Assembly (NCBI RefSeq): GCF_029983095.1
Contig: NZ_CP120467.1
Coordinates: 2,340,501-2,404,500 of the forward strand
Direction of reading: 5' to 3'
Source of the DNA: Enterococcus montenegrensis
GTDB taxonomy: Bacteria; Bacillota; Bacilli; Lactobacillales; Enterococcaceae
Length of the DNA stretch: 64,000 bases
Part shown: piece by piece, positions 36,026 to 45,596 of the stretch
Numbering within the stretch: the first letter of the stretch is position 1
Layout: every line of letters begins with the position of its first letter
Notes under the pieces: generated by a model
Seen by the model: the letters and a program-made list of their open reading frames with translations, nothing else
Told to the model about the DNA's origin: nothing
Database searches by the model: none
Position numbers and translations under genes: made by a program

Positions 36026-38272
36026 TTATTTTTCCTCCTGTGGGGTCACACTTTGGCCTAGGGCAACAGATAATGGTACTTGTTCTGAATCATCGCCATA
36101 ATATAAAACAGAGCGCCAATTTAATTCTTCTTTTTTGCGATCCTCACTTGCATCTTTTGTTTTGACATCAACAAAAAGCCAGTTGATAAAATTGCAAACA
36201 AAATCCACAATGGTATTTTTAATTCCAATATAAGCTAAGGCTGCCCAACTTGCCGTAAAGGCATTGAAACCGGCAAAGATTGCGTTTGGAAAATTTCCGG
36301 CCGTATAAGAACGCCAGCAAATAAAAGCTGAAAAAGTAATAATTACAAGCGGCGCTAATAAATAAAGCGTTGGCGAAGCTGTGCGGTCATTTACTTTTGG
36401 TGTTCGTGCAAAAGGAATTTTTTCGCCGGTTAGATATTGTTGAATGGATTTCACTACGCCAGCTAAATTAACAGCTAACAAAATTAAATTAAAACCATAA
36501 ATTCGTAAAATATCCAAGCGTTTATACCGACAGTAATGTAAATCACTCGCCATTGCGATAAAATACGGCGCTGCTGCACAAATAATATAAACACTTAATA
36601 AATTATCATCAAAGGGATAGGCTAAAAGGAAGATTAGGCCAAAACTTGCCCAAGCAATTGAAGCCATATAATTTAAGCGCATGAAAATTTCCATCATTTT
36701 AAGTGGATTTCCTTGTTGGCGCCGTTCTTTTATTGTGGCAAATAATTTGGGTAAAATTAATAAACCACCATTCGCCCAGCGTCGCCGTTGAATAATTAAA
36801 GAACCAAAATCCGGCGGCGTAGCACTATAACTTAAACGCTCCGGATAGTTATACAATTCCCAGCCATGTTTTTCTAAGTCAACACTAGACTCTGTATCTT
36901 CAATAACGGTTCTATCTTGAATAAACCGTCGGACTGGAAATCCTTGCACGATTTCTGTTTCGGCAATATCTTCTAAGCCACACTTGCGGATAACTGCATT
37001 CGCCCCTACCCAAAAAGTCGCCCCATAATGGGTTGTTCCTTGGTGCAAAATATGTTGAATGTCTGTCGTCGCACCGGCAATTCGTTCAATTCGTGAAGGA
37101 CAACCGCGAAAAGAAGAATAGGGTGTTTGCGTTACCGCGATTTTTTCGTTTCCAGGTTGATTCAATAAATAAACTAGGCGCAGACAATATTCTCTTAATA
37201 AAAGTGAGTCTGCATCTAAGGTTAGTAAAAACTCACTATCTGGTACTACTAAATCGGCTTTTTGTGCTGGTGCCACTGGCAATAAGACTTTTCCGACTTC
37301 AGTCTTTTTGACTTGATAATTTTTACCCATTAAGTCGATATAAGAATTCAAATTCATTGCCTTATTGGCCTCGTGGGATAAAGAAATATATTCTTTACGT
37401 TGGAAGTAGTCCACCTCTGCACCAAAAATCCAAGTTAAGCGGAAGTATAATTGTTCAACTCGTTCAACAGGTAACTGACTCTTTTCTTCTACAACTTTTT
37501 CAACTGCCTTTGCAGTAATTGCTAATTCTTCTGCTAAGTCTAAAATGACATGATTCACAAAAAAATCATCCACGTGATCTTCATGCGGTTCGCTGGCAGC
37601 AAAATTTTGTAACCATTTGACAGCAAAATGATATTCGGCAACGACTTTTAACAGTTCCTGATTTTTAACAAAATTGGGCTGTTGTCTAGCTTTAAATTGC
37701 TCCAGAGCCTTTTTAAAACGTTGATGCGGTTTTGCCAACAGCTGATTAATGTCGCGTGCCAATTGCTTTGTCTGTTGTAGTTTAGCTGCCGCTTCTGGTG
37801 TACTCGGATTTGGTTTATCATCGATTAATAGTCGAACCAATACTTTAGGGTACTCTTGCAAAGCAGCGGATAATAGCGTTTGTCGAATGACGGTAACTTC
37901 TTCATCATAAGAAGGAACCAAAACGGTAATATCTGATTGATTTTTGGCAAAGTAGCTGTCCAACATTTCACGGGGAATGCGTTTATGCGCTTTAAAGCGT
38001 AGTAACGCCCCTTGGCGCGAAAATAAATAAATCATTGCCGAAAAGCAAAGCGTGGTTACGATAATAATATAAAGTGCTGCTTCCACCGCTTTTTGAAAAC
38101 TGCCATTACCCTTGGTAATTTGGTAATAAATTGTCGATGCTACGTACACTGCCCAAAATACCATTGTCAAAATAATGTAGATTCGATTTAATGTCACTTT
38201 GACAACGGAAGCTTTCTCGTGCTGCTGTGGTAATGGTTGCATATTTTTTTCTGTGTTAAATTGGCGCTTCAT
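36026..38272 (-). CDS. GT2 processive glycosyltransferase (polysaccharide synthase) with long insertion
   Basis: About 748 aa. Two N-terminal helices, GT-A domain with VPSYDEE, LLIDDKP, DxD in LTLDADS, the IEDTES general base and QRRRW as the Q-x-x-RW motif, then five to six C-terminal helices. These are hallmarks of chitin/hyaluronan/cellulose-type synthases. Between IDDKP and TLDAD lies about 190 residues of charged alpha-helix (LAKPHQRFKKALEQFKA...), far longer than usual. There is no PilZ domain. Start is set at ATG 38272 (GGGGAG about 14 bases before); the frame opens to 38341 without RBS. Operon with the GH18 gene suggests one exopolysaccharide system. Confidence 0.85.
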   Translation of the reverse strand: MKRQFNTEKNMQPLPQQHEKASVVKVTLNRIYIILTMVFWAVYVASTIYYQITKGNGSFQKAVEAALYIIIVTTLCFSAMIYLFSRQGALLRFKAHKRIPREMLDSYFAKNQSDITVLVPSYDEEVTVIRQTLLSAALQEYPKVLVRLLIDDKPNPSTPEAAAKLQQTKQLARDINQLLAKPHQRFKKALEQFKARQQPNFVKNQELLKVVAEYHFAVKWLQNFAASEPHEDHVDDFFVNHVILDLAEELAITAKAVEKVVEEKSQLPVERVEQLYFRLTWIFGAEVDYFQRKEYISLSHEANKAMNLNSYIDLMGKNYQVKKTEVGKVLLPVAPAQKADLVVPDSEFLLTLDADSLLLREYCLRLVYLLNQPGNEKIAVTQTPYSSFRGCPSRIERIAGATTDIQHILHQGTTHYGATFWVGANAVIRKCGLEDIAETEIVQGFPVRRFIQDRTVIEDTESSVDLEKHGWELYNYPERLSYSATPPDFGSLIIQRRRWANGGLLILPKLFATIKERRQQGNPLKMMEIFMRLNYMASIAWASFGLIFLLAYPFDDNLLSVYIICAAAPYFIAMASDLHYCRYKRLDILRIYGFNLILLAVNLAGVVKSIQQYLTGEKIPFARTPKVNDRTASPTLYLLAPLVIITFSAFICWRSYTAGNFPNAIFAGFNAFTASWAALAYIGIKNTIVDFVCNFINWLFVDVKTKDASEDRKKEELNWRSVLYYGDDSEQVPLSVALGQSVTPQEEK

Positions 38273-38514
38273 CTTCTTGTTTTCATCTCCCCTATAATTA
38301 TTCCCCTTAAAATCCCAATGCGATGCTACTACACTCGTCATTATCTAACTTTGTAATTGTCAGAAAATTGCGAGCATAAAGTCACTTGTGCAGTTTAACA
38401 CAAAGTTTTTTATATAACAGTTATAATAAAATGGCGAAATAATTGTGAAAAATGAATTTTATCTCTAAGATTATCTCAACTTTACTTGCTAAACACTTTA
38501 GAAAAAACGCGTAT

Positions 38515-38657
38515 TTATCACGATTCTTTTTTTGCTGACAAAATAAATTGGCGCAGTTTTTCGTTGTCTTATTATAAAAAAATACTCGTGATAAGTTCTA
38601 TAACATATGTATTTTTACAAAAATTAGCTCATTAGGTTTTGTTATCAGCAAAAAAAA
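38515..38657. repeat. Two interleaved inverted repeats in a 600-base non-coding interval
   Basis: TTATCACGA (38515-38523) is inverted at TCGTGATAA (38586-38594); TTTTTTTGCTGA (38527-38538) is inverted at TCAGCAAAAAAA (38645-38656). Order A-B-A'-B' means the pairings cross (pseudoknot-like or alternative). They lie between the synthase promoter side and topB. The rest of 38273-38796 is very AT-rich and holds no gene. Confidence 0.5.
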
Positions 38658-38796
38658 GAAGATTTTTTTCATATACCAGCCGGAAAAATTAGAAAATCAA
38701 AATAACAAATAAAATATATTAAATATGACTTATTTTGACAAATAAAATTTTACTTTGATTTTATTACAGCGTGAAGATGCAACCATTTTACTAAAA

Positions 38797-38826
38797 AAAG
38801 AGCACACCTAGTTGGCTGTGCTCTTT
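38797..38826 (-). terminator. Terminator downstream of topB
   Basis: AAAGAGCACA and TGTGCTCTTT (10 bp perfect) with a 10-base loop and flanking A/T runs, about 45 bases past the topB stop. Confidence 0.85.
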
Positions 38827-38870
38827 AAAAGACTTTATTTTACTGTTGTTGATTCAAAATTTTAAAAGGA

Positions 38871-40952
38871 TCAGTCTTCTTGTTTTAGTGCTGCCTTCAA
38901 GGCTAAAGCCAATGGACTTTCTGCAGCTTCTTCTTGTTGACTGTATTTCTTCACTAATTTTCGTTCTTCGTGTTTGGTCATCTTTTTATTGCGGGCTTTT
39001 TTATCAGGAATTTTTTCTGTGATCCCACAATATTTACATTTAAAGAAGGCACCATTTTTGCCTTCTAAAATTTCCATTTTTTTATGACATTGCGGACAAC
39101 GATGATTGGAAATTTTGGGTTCTTTTCGCCGACGATAGCTACACTCGCTATTGGAACAAAGATAAATTTTTCCATCTTTGGTATTTCGTTCCTTTAACTG
39201 AGAGCCACATTCTGGGCAAATTTTCGTTGTTAAGGAATAATCTTTATAGGTCTCCTTGGAATTTTTAATTTCACTAACCAAACGGGCCGTATCTTTTTCA
39301 ATCCCTTTTAAAAAGGCGGTCGCAGATTCTCGTCCTTGTGCAATATTTTCTAAGCTTTTCTCCCATTTTGCCGTTAAATCTGGACTAACCAAGGAAGTAT
39401 TGACTAGGCTCAACAGTTGGCGCCCTTTGGGTGTAACAGCTAAAGCATTGCCACGACGTTCCATTAGTTCTGATTTTAATAATTTTTCAATAATCTCTGC
39501 TCGAGTAGCTGGTGTTCCTAACGCATATTTTTCCATTTGTTGTAATAAACTGCCCTCAGTTGCAAGTTTGGGCGGTGTCGTCAGTTCTTTATTGATCGCA
39601 AATTGCCCTTTGACACTTTTAACCTGTTGCCAGTCAGTTTTTTCAGCTACTTTTTCATTAGCTTTTTGCCAACCACTTTGTAAAACTTTTTCTTGTCGGA
39701 AAATAAATTCACCCTCAGGAAATTGGACAACTGCCTTTACATTAACGGTAACATATTGTTCTGCAAATAAGCCTAAGAAGCGTTCTATAATAAGGTGATA
39801 AATCCGGCTTTCGTCTGTAGACATCTTTTCAAAGCGGGGCCGTTCTTCAGTCGGAATTAAAGCATAGTGGTCTGTTACTTTGCTATCATTGAAAACAGCT
39901 TTTTGTTTTACTTGGGCACCATTTTTTAAATATTCTTTTGCCCGCGCATCCACATTTGCTAGTGCTTGAAGTCTTTCTTTTAATGTTGCCGCCACATCTT
40001 GTGGTAAATATTTCGAATCCGTCCGAGGGTAGCTGACTACTTTATGGGTTTCATACAAGCTTTGGACTAATGATAATGTCTTTTTCGCTGAGTATTGATA
40101 CAGGCTATTTGCTACTCGTTGTAATTCCGTTAAATCATAAGGCAATGGAGCAGACTGTCTTTTTTCTTTAGTCGTGACATCTGTTACTTTACCAATTTGG
40201 TTTTGCCAATTCGCCACAACAGCTTCTGCTTCATTCCGGTTTTGAAATTGTTGTGGATTTTTCAATTGCAGGCGCCCTTTTTCATTGCCATAAATCAGAT
40301 CCACCGTGTAATAAGTTTGTGGGATAAATTTTTCGGATTTTTCTTGCGCTTTTGCCACTAGCGCAAGTGTCGGCGTCTGTACTCTTCCGGCACTTAGACT
40401 GTCGTGATATTTGACAGTTAAAGCACGGGTAACATTTAAGCCTACCAGCCAGTCAGCTTTTCCTCTGGCAACAGCAGATTGGTATAAATTATCGTATTGT
40501 TTTGCCGGTTTTAATTGGTTAAAACCCGTTTTAACAGCTTTGGTTGTCTGAGAAGAAATCCATAGGCGTTCTAATGGTTTAGTAAAACGAATCCATTCAA
40601 AAATATAGCGCCCCACAGCTTCACCTTCACGTCCACCATCTGTGGCGATAACCCCACCGATAATATCTTTTCGTTTGGCTAAATTTGCGATTAATTTTAA
40701 TTGACGATTTGTTTTAGGAAGTGGCTTAATGCCGATGTGTTTTGGAATCATAGGCAAGGTTTCCATATTCCAAGTTTTCCACTCTTGTTTAATATCTTCT
40801 GGTAATTTTAATGTTAATAAATGACCATAGGCCCAAGTGATGACGTATTGTTCATTTTCAAAATAATCTTTTCCCTGTGGCTTGGCTCCTAATACTTTAG
40901 CAAAGTCTTTGGCCACACTTGGTTTTTCAGTTAGTACTAATTTTTTCCCCAT
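38871..40952 (-). CDS. topB: DNA topoisomerase III
   Basis: 693 aa type IA topoisomerase. TOPRIM domain at the N-terminus (LVLTEKPSVAKDFAKVLG; ATDGGREGEAVG), catalytic tyrosine in VSYPRTDSKYL near residue 310, and two C-terminal zinc ribbons (CPECGSQL...C, CPQCHKKM...CKYCG). Relaxes and decatenates DNA. AAGGAG precedes ATG. Some TopB homologues travel on conjugative elements, but here flanking genes are core-type, so a chromosomal housekeeping copy is likely. Monocistronic. Confidence 0.96.
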   Translation of the reverse strand: MGKKLVLTEKPSVAKDFAKVLGAKPQGKDYFENEQYVITWAYGHLLTLKLPEDIKQEWKTWNMETLPMIPKHIGIKPLPKTNRQLKLIANLAKRKDIIGGVIATDGGREGEAVGRYIFEWIRFTKPLERLWISSQTTKAVKTGFNQLKPAKQYDNLYQSAVARGKADWLVGLNVTRALTVKYHDSLSAGRVQTPTLALVAKAQEKSEKFIPQTYYTVDLIYGNEKGRLQLKNPQQFQNRNEAEAVVANWQNQIGKVTDVTTKEKRQSAPLPYDLTELQRVANSLYQYSAKKTLSLVQSLYETHKVVSYPRTDSKYLPQDVAATLKERLQALANVDARAKEYLKNGAQVKQKAVFNDSKVTDHYALIPTEERPRFEKMSTDESRIYHLIIERFLGLFAEQYVTVNVKAVVQFPEGEFIFRQEKVLQSGWQKANEKVAEKTDWQQVKSVKGQFAINKELTTPPKLATEGSLLQQMEKYALGTPATRAEIIEKLLKSELMERRGNALAVTPKGRQLLSLVNTSLVSPDLTAKWEKSLENIAQGRESATAFLKGIEKDTARLVSEIKNSKETYKDYSLTTKICPECGSQLKERNTKDGKIYLCSNSECSYRRRKEPKISNHRCPQCHKKMEILEGKNGAFFKCKYCGITEKIPDKKARNKKMTKHEERKLVKKYSQQEEAAESPLALALKAALKQED

Positions 40953-41164
40953 ACTGGCTCCTTTAAGAAAATTAATTGCAATCTTTTTTAAACATCTTGT
41001 TTATGATGTAAAATAATTCAATTTTTCAAACGCAATTTTGATAAATTACGTGCCTTTCATTATAACAGCTCCCTTAAAAAAGCTAAACTGCTATTAAACA
41101 ATCTTACAAACTCTATTTAAGCTAGTCTTTAGTTTTTTTAATTATGAGACTTTCGACAATAAAA

Positions 41165-41199
41165 AAGCTTAAACCAGCCACCACAGCCAGTTCAAGCTT
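41165..41199 (-). terminator. Terminator downstream of DUF1033 gene
   Basis: AAGCTT...AACC / GGTT...AAGCTT type stem on minus, ending in TTTTTTATT; lies 12 bases past the stop. Confidence 0.6.
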
Positions 41200-41210
41200 A
41201 CAAATAATGA

Positions 41211-41579
41211 TTAGTTGGCAACTTTACGTTTACAAACTCGTAATTTACCTTCACCGTTGATGGTTTGACACAAACGATTGGAACTTTTTTCAACTACAGC
41301 GTTGTAGTCTTTCAATAAAGCTAAGCCGGTATACTGCTGCAAGTAATCATCACATTCTTCACACCAACGTTCATCGCTTTCATTCCAAAAAGCAGCTTGG
41401 TAATTCGGACGTGATTTCAAATTTGAAAAACACGGGCTCAACTCAAGCCACTTATTTTCGTAAAATTGTTCTGCCGCTGTTAAATCGTTAAAGGTATACT
41501 CTTCTGTTACATCAGCTTGCCAATCTTCAAAAAACCACCACGGCTCATTATCCCCATACATTATAACAACCTGGTACAT
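41211..41579 (-). CDS. DUF1033 family protein
   Basis: 122 aa acidic, aromatic-rich cytoplasmic protein. MYQVVIMYGDNEPWWFFEDW at the start and the FWNESDERWCEECDDYLQQY segment are typical of DUF1033, a family restricted to Firmicutes and of unknown function (distantly resembling ComFA-adjacent small proteins). AAAGGAG lies 10 bases before ATG. The upstream leader of some 450 bases contains alternative hairpins (41759-41810). Confidence 0.85.
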   Translation of the reverse strand: MYQVVIMYGDNEPWWFFEDWQADVTEEYTFNDLTAAEQFYENKWLELSPCFSNLKSRPNYQAAFWNESDERWCEECDDYLQQYTGLALLKDYNAVVEKSSNRLCQTINGEGKLRVCKRKVAN

Positions 41580-41758
41580 AGTTTATTGCTCCTTTTATTC
41601 CCCATTTGCATTAATCATACTCACGAAACGTGTGGATGACAAGAAATTCGCACCAAACTTAAATAACTATAATTATTTTTATTTAATTTGATTAAGTTTG
41701 TGAATTTTATTCTTTTAAGAAAAAAATTTTGACAAAAATAGGCAAAAGTTTTTGCTTA

Positions 41759-41810
41759 GGATGCTTATTTTTTTAAGCATCCTAGACGATTGTTTTTCAA
41801 GCGGATGCTT
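41759..41810 (-). repeat. Three-segment alternative hairpin in the leader region of DUF1033
   Basis: GGATGCTT (41759-41766), AAGCATCC (41775-41782) and GGATGCTT (41803-41810): the middle segment can pair perfectly with either neighbour, giving two exclusive hairpins. Such layouts are typical of attenuators. The interval 41580-41960 is otherwise AT-rich without a gene. Confidence 0.5.
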
Positions 41811-41961
41811 AGTTGCCTAATTTATTTTTAAAGTTATAAAATCTGTATTTTTTATTACTGCTCTGTTTTAAATTAAGTATAGAATAGTTTTCGTGAAACA
41901 AAACACTTTTTTTATATTTCTCATTATTTTTTTCAATAGATAAAAAAGAGAGTTAAAAACA

Positions 41962-42013
41962 AAAAAATACCTGAATATCAGGCATCTTCTGATCCACAGG
42001 TATCAGAAGACGC
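41962..42013 (-). terminator. Double-hairpin terminator downstream of the PBP gene
   Basis: On minus, CTTCTGAT...ATCAGAAG is followed by CCTGATATTCAGG and a T7 run. It starts 25 bases after the PBP stop. Confidence 0.8.
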
Positions 42014-42038
42014 CATTTATTTCAGATATTTCAAAATT

Positions 42039-44081
42039 TTATTCATAATGATCATGTAAATATTGTAAAACATTTGGCGCTAATTGGGTGGCCGATTCAT
42101 TATCTTGACGATTTTCTAACATACTGATAAAGAGATAGCCACTATTTTTTCCTTCATAGGCAAGTAAAAAGCTATTTTCTTGGCCCCGTTCATCTTGTTT
42201 TTCTTTAATTTCGGCAGTACCTGTTTTAGCAAAAAGTGTAAAGCCTAGACTGCTTAAACTATGAGCCGTACCATTGGGATCACTTACAACAGCCTTTAAG
42301 TCTTCATTGACTTTCTCTACACTGGAAGATTTTACAACTGCGGTTTTTTCTTTTACTTTCGCATCTGTTACAAGCTTGGGATAAACCAGCGTCCCTTCGT
42401 TAGCAAAAACAGAATACATGGTAGCTTGTTGGATGGGATTAATTAGCAGTTGCCCTTGCCCATAACCGGTATCGGCTAACAAAATTTTGGAATCAAAACT
42501 TTTTTCGTTGCTAATTTGAGCGGGATTCATCGCCAGTGGCAGATCCATTTTTTCACCAAAAATAAATTTGTCTAAGCCACTTCGAAAAGCTTTTTCACCC
42601 ATTTTCAATGTTTCTTGCGCCATGTAAATATTATCGGAATAAACCAACGCGTCTTTTAAGTCCACGCTGGCTACATCAGCTACCCGCGTGACATAGTAAT
42701 CTCCCCAAGAGGAATCTTGTTGCCACTTCAAACCATTAATCGCTAATTTTTCGTTAGGATTTAGACTACCATTATCTAATCCAATCGCTGCTGTAATTGT
42801 TTTAAAGGTTGAACCTGGTGCATAACCTGTTACCAAACGATTTAAGAATGGTTTCTTTTCATCTTTTTCATAAGCATCATAATCTTTTTGGGAAATCCCA
42901 TTCGTCATCTTATTAGGGTCATAGCTTGGGCTGCTAACTAAAGCTAGTAAATCGCCAGTTTTTGGTGCACTGACAACAGTCGCACCAGATTTTTCAGCCA
43001 ATGCGTGATAAGCTAATTCCTGTAGCGTACTGTCGATAGTTAACTGCACTGTTTTGCCATCTTGCTTGGTATTTTCTAGTAAAACAGTTTTTTCGTTCCC
43101 TTTTTCATCAGTAATCGCTAATTTTCCTCCTGCTTTTCCCCGCAGCGTTTCATCATAAGCTGCTTCTAAGCCCGCGCGCCCAATTTGTCCTTCACTCGTT
43201 AATTCCGGATGTTTTTTCAAATCTTCAGCCGTAATTTTACCTAAGTATCCCACTAAATGTGCTGCCGCTGCTCCTAAAGGATATTTTCGCCCCGTAATTT
43301 CTTTAATACTTGCACCTGTGGGCAAACCTTTTGCTTCATCCACAATTTTTAATGGTACAAAATAATCTGGCTTTACCCAGCTTTGTTCTAAAGCTTGCGT
43401 AATTTGTTTTTCAGTTAAATTGTAATCTGTGGCGATTTTCTTAATATTCTTTTCTTTTTCAGTGCCTTCACCTAGTTTTTGCGGTACTACGCCTAATTGT
43501 TGCAGTTGTCCATTTTCTGCTAGAGGCTGATTGTTTCGATCTAAAATTTCCCCGCGCACAGGTTCATCTACTGTTAGACTTACTTTATCTTTGCCACTCA
43601 TTTGAGGAAAAATCAGATTTGGACCCCATTCCAATTTAGGCTGCTCTTTTTCATAAGCCAAATACGTTTGGTACTTTAAATTTTTCAACTGACCCATAGC
43701 TGTTGCAAGCGACAATTCATAGGTCACTTGATATTTGTTATCTTTTTGTTCTGTTATTTTCAAATTAGTCATTTTGATATTTTTTGCATCGATTGCAGTA
43801 AAAATATTTTGATATTTTTCGATAATTTCTTTGTTGCTGTAGCCATTTCTTTGCGCAGTATCTGCTAACAATGTTTTAGGCAGACTTTCGTATTTTCCTT
43901 GCGCCAAATAGCGGGTGAAATCTTCCACGAGAGCTAATCTTTGTTGCTGTTTTTTTTCTGCTGTAACATGAATAATAAATCCCGCTCCTGCTACTAGCAA
44001 TAAAATAATTGGAACGATAATAAAAATCGGCTTAAACGCCTTCTTTTTTTGATTCTTTTGACTTCTTAAATGTTCTGTCAT
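42039..44081 (-). CDS. pbp5: Class B penicillin-binding protein, low-affinity PBP5/PBP4 type
   Basis: 680 aa membrane-bound D,D-transpeptidase that cross-links peptidoglycan. One N-terminal helix (FIIVPIILLLVAGAGFII), an NTF2-like MecA-N domain (about 45-160), the dimerisation domain (VSLTVDEPVRGEILDRN) and the transpeptidase domain with STFK near residue 420, SDN in VYSDNIYMAQE and KTGTAE. It aligns by memory with E. faecium PBP5 over its full length (678 aa): GVVPxKLG, YFVPLKI, SSPSYDPNKMTNGIS. Known: this family gives intrinsic low beta-lactam susceptibility in enterococci. Resistance-level changes cannot be called here. Neighbours mnmA and DUF1033 are not psr/ftsW as in E. faecium. Confidence 0.94.
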   Translation of the reverse strand: MTEHLRSQKNQKKKAFKPIFIIVPIILLLVAGAGFIIHVTAEKKQQQRLALVEDFTRYLAQGKYESLPKTLLADTAQRNGYSNKEIIEKYQNIFTAIDAKNIKMTNLKITEQKDNKYQVTYELSLATAMGQLKNLKYQTYLAYEKEQPKLEWGPNLIFPQMSGKDKVSLTVDEPVRGEILDRNNQPLAENGQLQQLGVVPQKLGEGTEKEKNIKKIATDYNLTEKQITQALEQSWVKPDYFVPLKIVDEAKGLPTGASIKEITGRKYPLGAAAAHLVGYLGKITAEDLKKHPELTSEGQIGRAGLEAAYDETLRGKAGGKLAITDEKGNEKTVLLENTKQDGKTVQLTIDSTLQELAYHALAEKSGATVVSAPKTGDLLALVSSPSYDPNKMTNGISQKDYDAYEKDEKKPFLNRLVTGYAPGSTFKTITAAIGLDNGSLNPNEKLAINGLKWQQDSSWGDYYVTRVADVASVDLKDALVYSDNIYMAQETLKMGEKAFRSGLDKFIFGEKMDLPLAMNPAQISNEKSFDSKILLADTGYGQGQLLINPIQQATMYSVFANEGTLVYPKLVTDAKVKEKTAVVKSSSVEKVNEDLKAVVSDPNGTAHSLSSLGFTLFAKTGTAEIKEKQDERGQENSFLLAYEGKNSGYLFISMLENRQDNESATQLAPNVLQYLHDHYE

Positions 44082-44214
44082 TTTTATGCTCCTAATAAAA
44101 TAGTTATTTTATTTTACCTTATATCCTGGCGTATATTAATTTAATGCACGCATTTTTAATAAAAGTTAACGAATTTCTAGAACTATATTTGTTTTATTTT
44201 AAACATAATAAAAA

Positions 44215-44234
44215 GATGCACCCGAAGGCACATC
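44215..44234 (-). terminator. Terminator downstream of mnmA
   Basis: GATG-ca-CC...GG-ca-CATC, with a TTTTTATT tail on minus. Short and with an internal mismatch, but well placed 8 bases past the stop. Confidence 0.55.
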
Positions 44235-44241
44235 TCAATTT

Positions 44242-45378
<1,137 letters not shown>

Positions 45379-45522
45379 TCATTGTTAATTCCGAAAATTT
45401 AACGATTTGAAGGTCGCAACTTTTCAGTATTTGTCATTATACAACAGATGGCTAATAATTTCATGTACTTGTTTTTAAATTAGGATTTTCTTTAAAGGCA
45501 GGTTAATTAATATAGCAAAAAA

Positions 45523-45592
45523 AATGCCAAATATGAACCTTTATGTTTAAAAGGAAAACTTATCCGTTAAAAACAGCTTCATATTTGGCATT
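45523..45592 (-). terminator. Terminator downstream of adhesin gene
   Basis: AATGCCAAATATGAA and TTCATATTTGGCATT (15 bp perfect), flanked by A7 on the left; directly after the stop at 45597. Confidence 0.85.
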
Positions 45593-45596
45593 ATTT

